Origin: Neelides folsomi
Taxonomy: Eukaryota > Arthropoda > Collembola > Neelipleona > Neelidae
DNA length: 64,000 nucleotides
Assembly (NCBI GenBank): GCA_034687125.1
Contig: JAQGBZ010000073.1
Span: 62,001-126,000 of the forward strand
Reading direction: 5' to 3'
Below the pieces are notes generated by a model. The model was not told the DNA's origin. It searched no databases and was given only the letters and a program-made list of their open reading frames with translations. Below are positions 33,100-46,714 of this stretch, piece by piece (position 1 is the stretch's first letter; the number at the start of each line of letters is the position of its first letter). The position numbers were made by a program, and so were the translations under genes.

Positions 33100-36000
33100 T
33101 TTAAATAAAGCTTAATAAGACCTCATTCCCGTGCTTGCGGTCGGAAAAGAGTTGGATTTTTCCCATCTCGCGCCCCAAATCGGGTTTATGTCATTTCCAG
33201 TGTTCAGGCTCTGTCAGTTTGATCAATTGCTCGTGTGTTCTTGTGAGTGACGGAGAGCCCGTTGTTAAGCTCCCCATATTATGCATGGATGAATATTTTT
33301 GGGGAAGGGGGCCGGCGGGTCTCATTACTCAAAGTCGCCCCCACATTCACATTCCGAGGATCACCGAGAAGAGGAAATAATCATACATGGGAGAGCGAGT
33401 GGAAAGTCTCCATCGGCCCTAAACTCGAAGAGTGGCAAGTCTGAGATGAGATAAAGCGGAGGAAAAGGGCAGAGGGACCTTTCCCCACTTCTTATTTCTT
33501 TTCTCCTAAATAGAAAATGAGTTTTCCTCGGACGGGTCTCGAGCGGCGGATCTTTCCTCCCTCATTCCCATTCTTCCCTTGAAGTGAATCATTGCGTCGT
33601 ATTTAAATATGAAGACTGGTTTATTCCCCTGCTCTCATCACCATCATGATGATGATGATGATGCGAATGAGAGTTTCTCATGGTAAATTGACTCCGACCC
33701 GTCCCCCACACTTTCCTTAGGAGCAATGGGACTCGGGCTAATACAGTTGTACATAGATGGGAGTAAGCTAGTACGTACAATAATTAGCGAATGGAAATGT
33801 CACCACACTTTGTCTAAATGAAGTCATCAGGGTAGAGCCCTGGCCCTCTCTTACCCTTTTATTATCCTTCCCCCATTATGATATGAATTTGAGTCGTGTA
33901 AGTTCATTATCCGCTGCTTTCTTTACAACCCTATTCCTATGTAAGGAGATATTATTATGACATGGCGGAGATGGGCTATAGGCTCCAACCACGACTCCAC
34001 TTAAAGGCATATTGGGGAGCTAGACGGGTGCTCTCGAGCCGTTTGCGACGGAGCCGGGCTCAAAATGTCATTCCGTGGCCTTTATCATTTTTTTAATTCT
34101 CCACCAAAGTTTCCCTCATTTCATGCCTTACTAATCTCCTTTCATGTGCAAATACATGGAGTCTCCCCCACGAGGCCCACACCATCACTTTTAATACGCA
34201 TTTTTCTTTCTTCATTTGTGCATGGAGAGGCTTGTGGAGCTGGAGGGAAATGTACTTGCATAAGAGTCCTATGATAGGACATAGGAATACTTGGCCGAGG
34301 TTCTTCAAGTGGGCGCCGAGGAGCGGCGGCGAGGAAATGAGCTTTCCCCCAATTGAGATTTTATTCTTCAGTTGGCTAATGGTGGGAAGAGGAGAGATTT
34401 GACGGAATGTGGATGGGCTCCTCGTGGATGTATGCTCCACATGTTCTTCTTCTGTTTGTTTGTCGTGGGCTTATAGGGCTCCGCCTGGCTTACGACCTCC
34501 CTTCCTCTCACATGCCAACTCGTTGGGGGTTTCAGGAGAGGAAATTATGGTAAAAAATATCGGATACAGAATGGTTGGCTGATTTGGGTCAGAGGATCAT
34601 TAATCATGGAGGGAAGAGAGTGAGGAGAAGGAGCTAAGAGATCATATCCTCTCCTCCAACCACCCGTCCATCTACCCATCCGTTCTGGACGGAGAGTTCG
34701 GGGAGACAGACGTGTAAAATGGTTCATCAAACAAAGCTCATCTCTTCCCACCCGCTCCTCCTTTGTTTTCCCCGTCGGCTCCATCAATTATCTCTCCGCT
34801 CCCTATCTGTCCGATTCATTAAGCTCATCTGCTCAGTTTGATCCTCTCAAATCTGAGCAAATGAACCGGCGAAAATGGCTTCAACTCAAAATGTATAACC
34901 CTCGTCACTCCAATGAATATCTGTCACATTGGAGGGAGAGAAATGAGGCTGTTCAACCTTATAGGAATATCTCGAATATCTCATGTGGTTCGATGTGTGT
35001 GTGTTCAGCTCCCCACACGCCTCAAGCCGCTTCCTATCTTATCTCTCTCTCTGCCTAATGTGCCTCTGATTCGCCTCAGCTCCCTAACCTTTCACTTTTA
35101 ACTTGATGAAAAGCAAATTGATGCTCTCAAATCACCTCGTTGCTGTTAGTGAAGATGGATTGACATCTCTCACTTTACCTAATTACTCCACCTTTTAAAA
35201 GAGCCCGTGCAGACACGGAGATGAATTGTCGCCCATTTCCATCTCCATGCATTGTAATGGCCAGTCTTTCAACTTCACCCGCAGAGACACACGAAAGAGG
35301 AGTTCGACCACACATGCGAACCCCAAACTTCCGCGAGTCTACTAAAATTAATTCCTCCAACTTTCCCCATCCATTTCTTCATGGGGTTGGGCAGAAGAGA
35401 AATATCTGTATAGATCCTTTTGACACTCGTCTATAAAAAGAGCGTTAGACATTTGAGGAGCGGTTCGAAGTTTCAATTGGGCCCTAAGTCGGGGACTTGT
35501 ATTTAAATTGGAGGAAGACAGAAGTAAAGCGTTAAAAGCTCTTAAAAGAATTGTTATTTGGAAAGTTCCATGTAGGTGGAAGCCGTTAAGGCAGGAGAAC
35601 AAGAGCCAAGTCCACTCTCACACACATTTCCATTCGAGGAGCCTTCAAAGACCTCAAAACTTTCCTCCCCACTTACCCAACATAGAAGATCTTCCTATGT
35701 AGTTGCTTCATCGTATAAGGAATCCGGGAGCCCAAAGTTTGACGAAGATAGCTGAGGAAGGAGCAGTGGAAGAATGTAGGAAAGAAAGTAGTAGTGAAAG
35801 AGGTGGTTCTTACATATTACAAGATTCGTTCATACAGGACTTACAGATCTCCACGGCGGAATGAACCACGTAGGAAGAACCGAGGAGTTGAGAAACTCTG
35901 TCCTTAATGATCTAAAATTTATCCTTGTGCGAGGAAAGAAAGGTTGAAGAGGAAATACACGAGCTCATCTGTGTTTCCTATGTAATTTGAGAAATGTTCA

Positions 36001-39000
36001 ATTAAGATTCTTCATGTTGTAATCCCTATATTATTCCCTACCTTCCCAACCACATGATGATGTTGGGCCATTATTATGAAAAAGAAAACCAAGGTTTCGA
36101 GAGAACAGCGAGGACAAGAAGTATCGAGGGAGAAAATCTCCCCTGTCTCTCTCTTGCCAATCGATAGGGAAAAGTGTATGGAGTCTTATATGGGCCCTAT
36201 TAGGAAGAGGAAAGAAATGAGCTCTACCTCCGAGAAAATCTTTTTCTTCAAGCCATAACTCCTCATTAGGAAATGTTAACGGAATTTTGGGAGGAATTAA
36301 GCTTCCGCCAAACTTTAACTCAATTACAACCCGAACAACCAGGCATACACAAGGTCCAAAAAAGCTTGATAAATAAATTTATCTCCTCGAGTTCCATATG
36401 GGCGAGGGTAATGGCCATATATCTCGGCCCGCCGGCTGAGCCTTAGCTCAACAGTTGCCCAACTACGCGTCCCAATTCCGTCCGCTCTCCGAGAGATAAG
36501 AGGGAGGATCCCCTCAGCCTCACTTTACATTCAGATTAAGTTTCTCCCTGGACTCCACATGTTGTACTTCCCTATCCCCCAACATGCAAAGTTTAAATGT
36601 ATATTTATGAAGGGTCGCATCAGATATTAAGTCCTACATTGTGCAAAAGGACCCGAGTGGAACGTCTGCCTTGTTGAAGAGATTTCGAGGACGTTGACTC
36701 CAAATAGTAGTCATATTCAAATATTCGAATCGAAATTCTTAAACTGTGAAAGCCAGCAAAAGAAGGGAAAAGGGGAATTATGAAGGGACTATTTATGCGA
36801 GAAAATGGAGAATTGGAGGAAAATGAGACAGGCGAGAGGAGGAATGAAATGAATATTAAAACTTGAGAAGGAATGAAGCATAAAATATATAAAGTTTGGG
36901 CGAAGGGGAAAAGCTTTTCTTATCGTATGGTAATAGGAACCACTTTGATATTAGATGAGTCACCCCCAACTTTCCTTATTTTTCCTCCGGAGGTGGAGGA
37001 GGAAGAAACAAAAGGAAAGTAATGAATTTATTTTCAGTTCATCGCCACTTGCTCAACGAACGATTTCCGCGGCGGCGAAATAAAGAATTCCGAGCTTCGG
37101 GTTTGTTTTATATTAGCGAACCTTCTGGCGAAATTGTGAAGGGGAGAAGAAGATTACGTTGGGAAACCTCTCTGGCTCGGTGTCAAGGAGAGACAGAAGA
37201 AAAAGTCAGATGGAAGAAATTGAATGAAATTTTTTCTCCATGGCAGTTCATAGGAAATCTTTCCATTCTCTAATTTATTCGATTGACACGAACTGATTTT
37301 AGCTCCGGAACCCACAAATTACTTTTCCCTTTTTAATCAACATTTTTTTGCCATGTCGCTCTCTCCCCCGTCGCTTGGAGTTTGAGTGAGTGAGGAAAGG
37401 AGTCGATTTGTAAGGGAAAAAAGAGTCTATTCTCTCGTGATCTCTTGCCTCGCTGATCCGTCACAATGTCCTTATAAATCTCCCTCCGCGGAAGGAAAAA
37501 TAACGTGGAGGCGGGCTTCATAATGAAATTCGGACAAATTTCATTTTCCTCTGTCTCCGTTACATGGTAATTTATGTTCCTTGTTTCTCCTCGTGAGCCG
37601 ATGTGGACAAGAGACGCGTCGCTCCTTCCCACTCCATTTTGACTTCATCCAAATGGATCGAGACGCCATCGATGGGAAATGACTCCTATGCGATATAATA
37701 TAACATGACCCTACTACATTCATATTCCCCATGCACCGAGGATCATAATAATAATAGGGGCAGAGCTGACATAAATTCCTCACTTCTACATAAAAAGATA
37801 TGTGGAGATATTGATTTCCTCATTTACCTACCCAACCTCGCCCTTCCCGACACTCCTAACACAAACACCGGGGCCGTGAATGTCTCTGAAGGGAGAGAAA
37901 TGCGACCACCTTTTACGCCGTCCAATAAACCCGGGTTTTATTTCTCCGAATTTACAAGGCTCTTCGAAGGCAATCATCGGGTATCACGCTCAGCCATCGC
38001 TGGCGTCTCCTCTGCACAAAAAGGGCTAAGTGGGAAGTATTTTCCTATGCACACAACCAGGGGAGAAAGAAACACTTTGCGGAATCATAATTAGAGCGGA
38101 GATAAAATGGGACGCGAGGAGAGAAAAATGGGAATGGGACGCGTCCGTATTAGCGCCGTGTAGGGACAAGGAAACAACTCCCACTATACATCCATATTAA
38201 GGACAATGGACCTTTTCTCTCTGTCGCTAAAAGACAAGATAAGGTTTTACATTTCAGGCCAGCAGTAATGCGAGCCGGGAGTGTAAACACGGGCACAAAT
38301 GGACTTATGGGAATTGTTTGGAATGAAACCTTAACAGCCCGACGCCCGGAAATTGTTCGCTGTTGGGGCTTTTCTCTAATAGAAGAACCGAAAGTGGAGA
38401 GTGTCTGGGATCGACGAACGTCTCGCCTCTCTTTTATTGACCTCAAGAGCGACAAGGAACCAGTGAGGTATCCAAGGTAGCCAGAAGCTCCTCCATCTGG
38501 TTAAACCCGCCCTCAAAAACTGAGGACCCTTTGGAAAAGTTAAAAGGACTTTTAAAGGAAAATATCCCCTTTGATTCACATAAAAGTCTCTTATCGGCCC
38601 AGCCAGCAGTTTTGAATGTTCCCCAAGCTGAATCCCTTCCATTGCGTGAGCTCATGCACTCTTTTGCTCCCCCTGACTTTCCCTGTCCACTCCTGAAGCC
38701 TTCGAGACGCAAATTGAGTCAAACTGGAAAACGAAGAAAAACGCCGAGTCCAATCATGGCCCTCTCGAAGCATCAATCCCCCAGCCCTGGGGCGGAAAAA
38801 ACAGATTTTCTTCCTCAAGGGAGGAAATCTTGGAAAATTAGTCGCACATGAATTTTTCCAAATTGGTCATTTCCTCCTCCAGTTGATTTCTTTTGAGCGG
38901 GACGGGTTTGCCTTTGGCTCTCAAATGGAGGTCGAAGAAGGTAGGAGAAACATGCAATCTGGTATAATAAAAGGCTATAAAGCGTAAGGATAACTGAATG

Positions 39001-42000
39001 ATAAGGGAGAATGCCGGATCTCCCCTCACTTCCAAACTATTGATTTCCAATACACTTTCTCTCGAGCTCAGAAGGAAAAAGGATCATTTGAAAATGATGG
39101 AAAAGCCGAAACATGGTTGATTTGTAAACTCAACTCCCTCAAATCACTCATCGGGCGGGATGGAGGGAGTTGGAGGAATTTATTTCAAGTAATTTCATCC
39201 ATTAGGAAAGGGAGAAAGGGGAGACCGGAACAAATGGAAAGGAGCCGTCAAGTCGATGGGCCGTCGGAGGCTCCGCCGCTTTCCCGCCGTCCCTCAGCGG
39301 AAATGTGAGCCCAATGTTTGAAAGGGTCGAACTCTCCCGCGTCATCATCGGGAATTTTGTAATGAAATTGGAGATAACTAATGCATTTGAGACAGAGAGG
39401 TCATCAATTTGTGGCTTCACCACTCTCCTACAGGCCACTTAGGACCCAAGCGGAGATAGATGAGCTCCGACGACTCATCCGCTCCTTCCTCAAATCTCAC
39501 TTCTTCGACCAAAACTTTTTAAACCTCAGTGTCCTCACGAACACGACACTAATGGCCATTCCTCATCCCCTCAATGTTTTCTGACGTTTTTTCCACTCTG
39601 CCCCTCAGGCCGCCACTCAAAGCCGATTACTTAATACTTCCCCACCAGTTTCATTTTCTCGCACTCCTTTCATTCTCTCGCTGGACCCGCCAGTTGAGGG
39701 TATGTGTGCGTATGTGTGGGGGTTCCCTCGTGTGTCGGAATCATTAATTATTGTTAAAGCTGCTCTGAAATGCCCGTCCGTTCACCTCGGATTTTCTCCC
39801 GGAGGATGATGGGGCCAGGCGGGTAATCTGTCCTTTTAATTCGCCCGATTGAAAGGGAGAATGGAGTCTGAGGAGCGAGACAGGCGATCCCCTCGATCTG
39901 AATCATTGTCACTCTTTGTCGAGGCCAGAAAGCTTCTCTCATCTTTCTCTCTTTCAACCCGCGGTTTTCTCCCTAATGCATTGTCTTCTCCCTTCAATGA
40001 TCTCTCCTAATTATTACATTACTCTCGGCACAATCAAGGGGCTGGTAAATGGGAGAGGCGTAGAATTTCCATTAAAGCCTAAAGAAGTAATTGAATTCTC
40101 ATATTCCATTATTGATGTTCAACTCTCATATCCACAAATTTCCTCTTAGGAACATTCAGGAGATCATGATTAAATAGGACTCTTACGTGTAATGGCCAAA
40201 TAATGGTGGATGCGTTATTTGTTCTCTCATGTTCGGAATAACCATTTGAGATCATCTCATTAACTGACTCAGCTCAGAGATCCATAATTGCTTCACTGGG
40301 GTTGAGTCCTTGGCTTTTCCCAAATTCCTTCGAATCCGATGGTTGTCAAAGGGTAGAGCCCAATTGAACCCGCGATCGAATTCCGCCTTTGAATCCGAGG
40401 GGCTCAATATTCCCTTCCACTCTTTTCAGATCCTTTATATGTTCATCGTTAGGAGTCGACCCATTGTGTTTGATGTTTATATTTATACAACACGCCAGAG
40501 ACAAGGAACGATTTGAGGAAAGTTTGTCTATTTCCTCCAGATTTCTTCAATTCTCTTGAATAGAACCCCCGAACATGATGTTGGGCTTCGAGAGGGCCGC
40601 TGGGGTCCAAAAGAGGACGGATCATTGAAAGGGAATAAAAGTAGAAGAGGAAAAGCACTATCAAATTAAAATCTTGGCGACGACCAAAGTATCTCCAATT
40701 CCCTGGTTTTATAGGGCGGATGAAGGAGCAGCGTTTTGAGCAAAAGCTGTTTCTTCTCCGCCGTGCTCTCAAGACGGAGGCTCGGAATGAGATACTTGGA
40801 GAAGGGAGTTAAGTGCTCTTCACTCTCTCCCTCGTCTCTCATCTCCCCGCGATTCTGAATTTGAAATGAGGCTCAGACTTGTGAAACATGGAAACCTCTA
40901 TAAAGGCTAAATATCACAAGGGAAATCCATTATGTTAACGATCATTTTAAAATTAGGATTTTTATTTTTCCTCAAAGGGGAGAGTGGTCCTTGGAGTACC
41001 TCCAGTGCTACTTAAATTCATACTCTCTTATTCAGTTTAATCATCCGCTACATCTTCCCTCATAATCGTTTGGATTATTTAAGCCACCCTCCACCGCTCG
41101 GATCTCCGGCCTCCCTTCCGTAGGTATTCCGCCCTGCATGAAGGAAATGACAACAATATTCTCTTATTTATAAGGCTGGATACCCGAGGAAAAATTTCCT
41201 TCCCTATCTGCTTATTATAACCAAATCCCGGCTCGTTACATTCTTCAACCATGTTGGTCCACATGAGAGAAAGAATTTCTTATCATGGAGGAATTCTCCG
41301 CATTGGTCGAGTTCACAATGAGAAGATGCTCCTTATAACAGACAAATGGCTCATATGAGAGATGTTCACGTCTTCAAATGCTATACTCCCAGACAGAACA
41401 ATTCTATTCAGCTTTTGTAACATGGCATTATATTGTATTCATTTAGTTAGTTATTTTCCTCAAAATTATATTTTCCCTTGTGTTATTAGCATTCGGGCTT
41501 ATTACAAAGCGAATAGTATAAGAATTGTGAATATTTATCTACAGCTTTCGTATGTCTGTGCATGGAAGGATGAATAATCCGCATGTTCCAAGGCCGCTTG
41601 TGAATTTCTATTATATCTTGCAATCTTTGATATTACATTGCAGTCGGAGCACGTGAGGGCATATAAATGATACATTGAATGATGTTTAGAAGAGAAAGCC
41701 AGAGAGGAACGAACGTCAAAGTGGAGCAGACAAGTAGAAAATCGTATATATAGTTGAAGCAGAATGAGAGGGCTTGTGGAAGCAGCCGTATAAAAACGTC
41801 TCGTTTCTCGGGGAGAGTGTGTGGGATGAAAAGCCACTGAGATTTCTCCGTTCCCTTTAAATGCCAATGACCAGCGGAATATCACATTTTTTATCGTTCT
41901 CTCTGAGCTTCGCCTTCTCCTCACTTTATTCCCCTTCTTCCTCATCCTCTCAAAATTTTCACTCCCTTTTAGTGACAGGGCCTCGAAATTCCTGAACCAT

Positions 42001-43130
42001 GCGGAGTTCTTCCCACTCAAGTTATCACGTAGGCATCAACCGTAACAAAGGGGGAAATAGGTGGGTTTGTGAAAGTAAGATGATACTTCTTCTTTTCCGA
42101 GGGAATCTTTGGCTGCTCAACCGAGAGAATCTCGTTCCTAAATCCCATCGTCAGCTTCGAGAAGTCAGAATAAGAATCTCGAGGGCAAAATGCATATTCA
42201 GCACTGGCTCCATTCAAATCCTACATTCTTCCATTCCGACTGTTGACACTCCGACTTTCCCCACCTTGGAAGGAGGGAAAGATGGCTGCCTTTGAGAGTC
42301 TGTGTGAAATTTTGAGGGTCTGTGAGATGAAGAATGGTCAGGGAGTGGGAGGACAGTTAATGAGTAATTTGGAAATAAAAGGTCCTGGCTGGCTGGGGAG
42401 CTTAATGGCCACTGACGGCGGCGGCGGTCGGAGGAAATGAGGAGGCTCGAGGAGGCATAGAGATGAGGAAATAAGAATGATTTCCAAGCCTCCGAGTTCC
42501 TCTTCCCAGTTCAAATGAAGAGAGAGGGAAATCCCTAGGGTGCAAGACATCAAGTCCGAAAGGCCTAGTGGACGGACGGGCTGACAAAAATAATGGATGG
42601 TCCTTTCGCTACTGCTTCTCGGAAAATCAGAAACAAACTGTGTAACAACTTGGATAATACCCGGCTGAACCCGCCTCGGAGTGTGGAGTTGGGCACTCGA
42701 GCCAGGCATCCCTGCTGATTCTCTTTCTCACTTCAAACGGCTTCCTTTCCTTCTTCCGAACCAAATCCAATCCACATCAAACCGACAAAATATATTTCAT
42801 CTCATCATTATGGTCCCCATGACCCCTTTGCCCAACTGAGGAACAAAATAAGAAATCTTGGGCTTTTTCCTCTTCCTATCCTGTAAATGCTTATCCACGT
42901 TTCAATTCCACTCTCACCACTTCCTCTCATTGTTTTCAAAATAGATTATTCGGGGACTTGGCTGGCAGAAAAGACTAGAGGGACTATTGATCTAATTCTT
43001 TATTTGAAAAGTGGTCGATTCCGCATGGCGGCGACCAACTTGACTCCCTACACTCTTTATTGGATTCACCGGCTTAAAAAATTCAAATTTAATATTATAC
43101 AGATACACTCACTAACTCATTCTCCTCCAT
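33100..43130. other. G+C-richer, pyrimidine/purine-tract block without an assignable gene
   Basis: Composition changes sharply near 33.1 kb. The sequence is full of CTCTCC- and GGAGGA-type tracts. Many short open frames occur on both strands, as expected when stop codons become rarer. None shows a known domain or pairs with a phase-matched neighbour. The longest is 161 codons (41535-42020, minus). It could be intergenic or a giant intron. Confidence 0.55.
33646..33663. repeat. (ATG)6 microsatellite
   Basis: Six perfect ATG units, preceded by CATCACCATC, which is partly complementary to them, so the site can form a small hairpin. Confidence 0.9.
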
Positions 43131-46100
43131 TGATTTTTATCTTTTTTATATTCCCCTACACTATAAAATTCGCATAAATCCCAATATTATTTTATCGTTA
43201 TTTGGATACTTTTATAATAAGATACTTACCATCGTAAATGACGAACATTTTGATTTTTTAAAAAATTATGATCAGAATTTTAATATTTATAAATTATATA
43301 GTAGAAACAATTTGAACAATATGGAATGTATTATTTGTAATTTCCGAGATCGATTTTACGTTTTTTATTAAAATTCTCATAGCCTTTTATAAAAACCGCC
43401 TTATTTATTATCATATAAATGTTAAATAAAGGTTTCTAAATAAATTAGTCACATACATAATATTGTATGCATGGATGGTCATTCATAAGAAGTAAGTAAA
43501 TGCCACTGCATTCAACTTCAACTAAAGGAAAGTTAGAGAATAAAAGCCTTTTCATCGCGATGTCATGTGAGCTGAAATATGAATGATATGTTAACAGACT
43601 CATTAACATGAATCGATTTATTAAAGAAAGAAGGGGAAATGGACTCGTGAGCGAGAAATAGATGAATAAGAGGGAGAGCATTTGGAACTGCTAATCGCTT
43701 TGCCAATTTTTACCATCAACTTCCTCAATTTTTACCTCAATAAAATATGTATAATCATAATTGTCATCTCCATTACTATCTTCCATTCAGGATTCCATCC
43801 ATCTAACCACGATTTATGTCCTGGCAGTGAATAAAAAGAGAAAGGAGGAAAGAATGAATTTTGGAGTAGGCATTAGAGTCCCCTCCCAGACACGGCCCCT
43901 TTCATTCACCCAGACAGCCGACCAGATACGAGAAAGAAGTGGTAAGCGAATAGATAGGAGAAATTAAAAAAATTCCCTCGATCTTCTCATGGAACCATTC
44001 ATATTTTAAAAAGGTGAATTTAATGCTACTCGTCTCCATACACTCCTTATATAATGTGGTATGTATCTTGTGGAGCTATTTATAATAGAGCTCGATTTTA
44101 AGGGTTCGCTGAGGCTCATTTCTCTTTGCGGTTTGGGACAGAACCCAACGTTACTTTTTCATATAACAAATCGATTTTTTTACCTTTGAGTCTTCAAAAG
44201 CATAGGAGTCAAATCTTTTGAATTCGAATTTCATAAGTTACTATTCCCTCTCGACCAACATGTAAGATTTACAAAATCCTCATTCCCCAACACTTATGGA
44301 AAATAATCTATGGGGCTTGAAAAGTTGCCAAAGCTAATAAATCTAATCTCTCTTACACAAGAGATCTACTGTTTTTTTTATTTTTTACACAACTCATGCC
44401 TCCTTGAGTTCTATGCAGGATGGGAAATATATCTAGCTTCTTCAACATGCACACTCCTTGGCTCTTAACTTGCGATCCTGAACAGGTTGACTACAATGAA
44501 AAATGGCCCCAACCTTAATTTCACATTCATGTTGTATTAGGGGGTTAGGATTTGCCCTCACTCTTCCGTATTCTGCCCAATTTATTTTTTGAGAAAAAAA
44601 ACTTGTAATAGTTAAATAATTAAATTACTTTACCACAATATAAATAAGTGTAAATAAATTGACTGCAATAATACTATACATAAATAAATATTTACAAGAA
44701 CGCAGAAGGGAGAAGTTGAACATAGAAAAACAACATTTGCACTGAGGAAATTGGAGAAGGAAAGAAATTGGGAGAAAGTGGACTTTGTCACTCCCAATGG
44801 TTTGGCCAATGTAACGTAAAACTTCTTTCTTTATTTAATGGGACGGCGGGGCCTGTAAAGGCTTGAAGAGTAACTAACTTAACTTGTTGGGGGAGCCAAA
44901 GGAGATCTAACGTTGTAACATTGTAAGGAAACTTTGTGCTGATTTTCCCTCCAGCCTCGCCTTCATAGCCACAATTTTGAAAAGGCATAACACTTGAAAT
45001 AAAAACAGAAAACTTTTCCCAAAGACTGTCTTTTGAAGATACATACATAACATACATACACGCATACAAGTTTTACCTATAATTCATGTTTGTTTGTATT
45101 TCAACGGTCGGGTCGGGAAGTGAACATTGGGAGGTTTTCCATATTTCCCTTCAACCGCCGGCACGCCGTTCTTTGAACCGACGTCTCAGACCGTCGAGAT
45201 CAAGTTTTTTCTCTTTCCACTCTCATTCTTATTACTCAAATCTTTCTTTGCTCTCCGAAATGAAATGGAAGGAGCAACAGTCAAGATAAAATATAGGATC
45301 ACATCATACTCCTCTGCCCCTCTCGCCGTTCTTTATTACTTACTCTCTCAAACCTAGGGGTTTTGGGCGAGGGTATGAAAGTTTACTTTCTCAAGCCGGA
45401 GTGAAAAGACAGGATAAATAGAGATCCATTCATCCTACCTCAGCACATCCTTTTCAACTCCTCCTTCAAGAGGTTCCTCATTTGTATCAAAGGGCCACCT
45501 CCTCGCCACGAACTCTCTTATGGTGGAGGGATATACTTAAGTCGGTTCTAAGCCGCCCATTCCCACTCTCTTTAGATTGATTTCAATTTCAAAAAGCTAT
45601 GGGGCCCCGCCATAAACAATTTACGCTCCAGACCCCATTGTTACACCACGATCTCTCATGATGAAGTAAATAGCGGGAACCAGGATTTATTGAAGGGCCT
45701 CTGAAGAAGACGACACACGAAAGAGTCCTTTTGTTCCTCACAACCCTAATTATGAACCGCACAAGGACCATGAATAAACGAGTGGAGTGAACTATTCATT
45801 TCAAATGGCAAGATTGACTTTCCCCTGCCTTCGGGCAAAGACCATTAATAGGGAAAACCTTCTTCATACAAAATTTCCCTTTATCTCATGGAAGATGAAT
45901 CTACATCCTCGGAGGAAAAACAACACACATCCTCCCAAATCCAATATCTTCTTTTTCATTTCATCCATTTAATCTCAAGGAGAAAACCAATTGGCTTCTA
46001 TTGTGCTTCTCTTTACAATCCTTTTAAATTAGCGGTCGTATATCTTGATTTGACATTTCCTTTTTAGCATTGCCAATTTTTAAGGCCTTACATTTTGGAA

Positions 46101-46620
46101 TTACAGCATTTTTCGAAATAGCAAAAACAATTACAGGAGCCATATACTATTTTAAATTGTAAATTGATGTAATTTATGGTATTACTCATGAATCTTTAAC
46201 CAGTTTACCATTATGCCCTCAAAGCAGTTCAAAAGTGATTTATTGCCTAAATAATATTTTCCACGTACATTATGGTTATTTTTAAAATTGAATAAACATG
46301 TAATCCATTTCAATTCAAGTCAAGATGCGTTTCATAGGTAAACCTCCCATTTTCAGCAGTCTTTCCTTAAACCAACGTCCTTCTGGCAAAATAAATAAAC
46401 AAATAAATATAGTGGAAAAATATTTAATATTCCACATTTTTCTTTAATAAAAATAATTTTCCAAAAAAAGTTTAAACAAATTCAAATGACTTAATACTAC
46501 CTATTTATATTATTAATAATACTTTTATAACTTAATATAAATTTATGAGTTAATGATGCTTTACTTTAAGTGGGAGCTTTGCGCACGATATACATAGTAT
46601 ACTCTCTTTGGAAAGTAGGC
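43131..46620. other. Alternating AT-rich and G+C-richer noncoding sequence
   Basis: AT-rich islands at about 43.15-43.45 and 44.58-44.70 kb sit inside the G+C-richer block. No gene can be supported. A short open peptide at 45127-45205 reads smoothly but lacks splice support. Confidence 0.5.
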
Positions 46621-46624
46621 TCTT

Positions 46625-46714
46625 CCCGCTTTTTAGAACATCAATTAGATTAACATAGTTTTAATTGCGATAGATTATAATTATGTTGATCTAAATGATG
46701 TTCTAAAAAGCGGG
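46625..46714. repeat. Inverted repeat with 33-bp arms and 24-base loop
   Basis: The left arm (46625-46657) and the reverse complement of the right arm (46682-46714) match at 31 of 33 positions without gaps. A weaker match continues outward past a 5-base gap (AAAGT..GCTCTT). The loop is 46658-46681. The size and near-perfect stem resemble a microRNA precursor or the core of a small MITE. Expression is unknown. Confidence 0.8.

Noticed and set aside
37705-38094. 129-codon plus-strand open frame
   Set aside because: No motif, no similarity I recognise, and overlapped by equally plausible frames on both strands.
41535-42020. 161-codon minus-strand open frame
   Set aside because: Longest frame in the right half, but it has no domain or coding-like composition and no splice partners. 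Such lengths arise by chance in the G+C-richer block.
45127-45205. Short peptide beginning GGFPYFPSTAGTPFFEPT, reminiscent of Ig-domain leader regions
   Set aside because: A stop lies immediately upstream in frame, no AG acceptor with a pyrimidine tract precedes it, and no usable GT donor follows the natural end.
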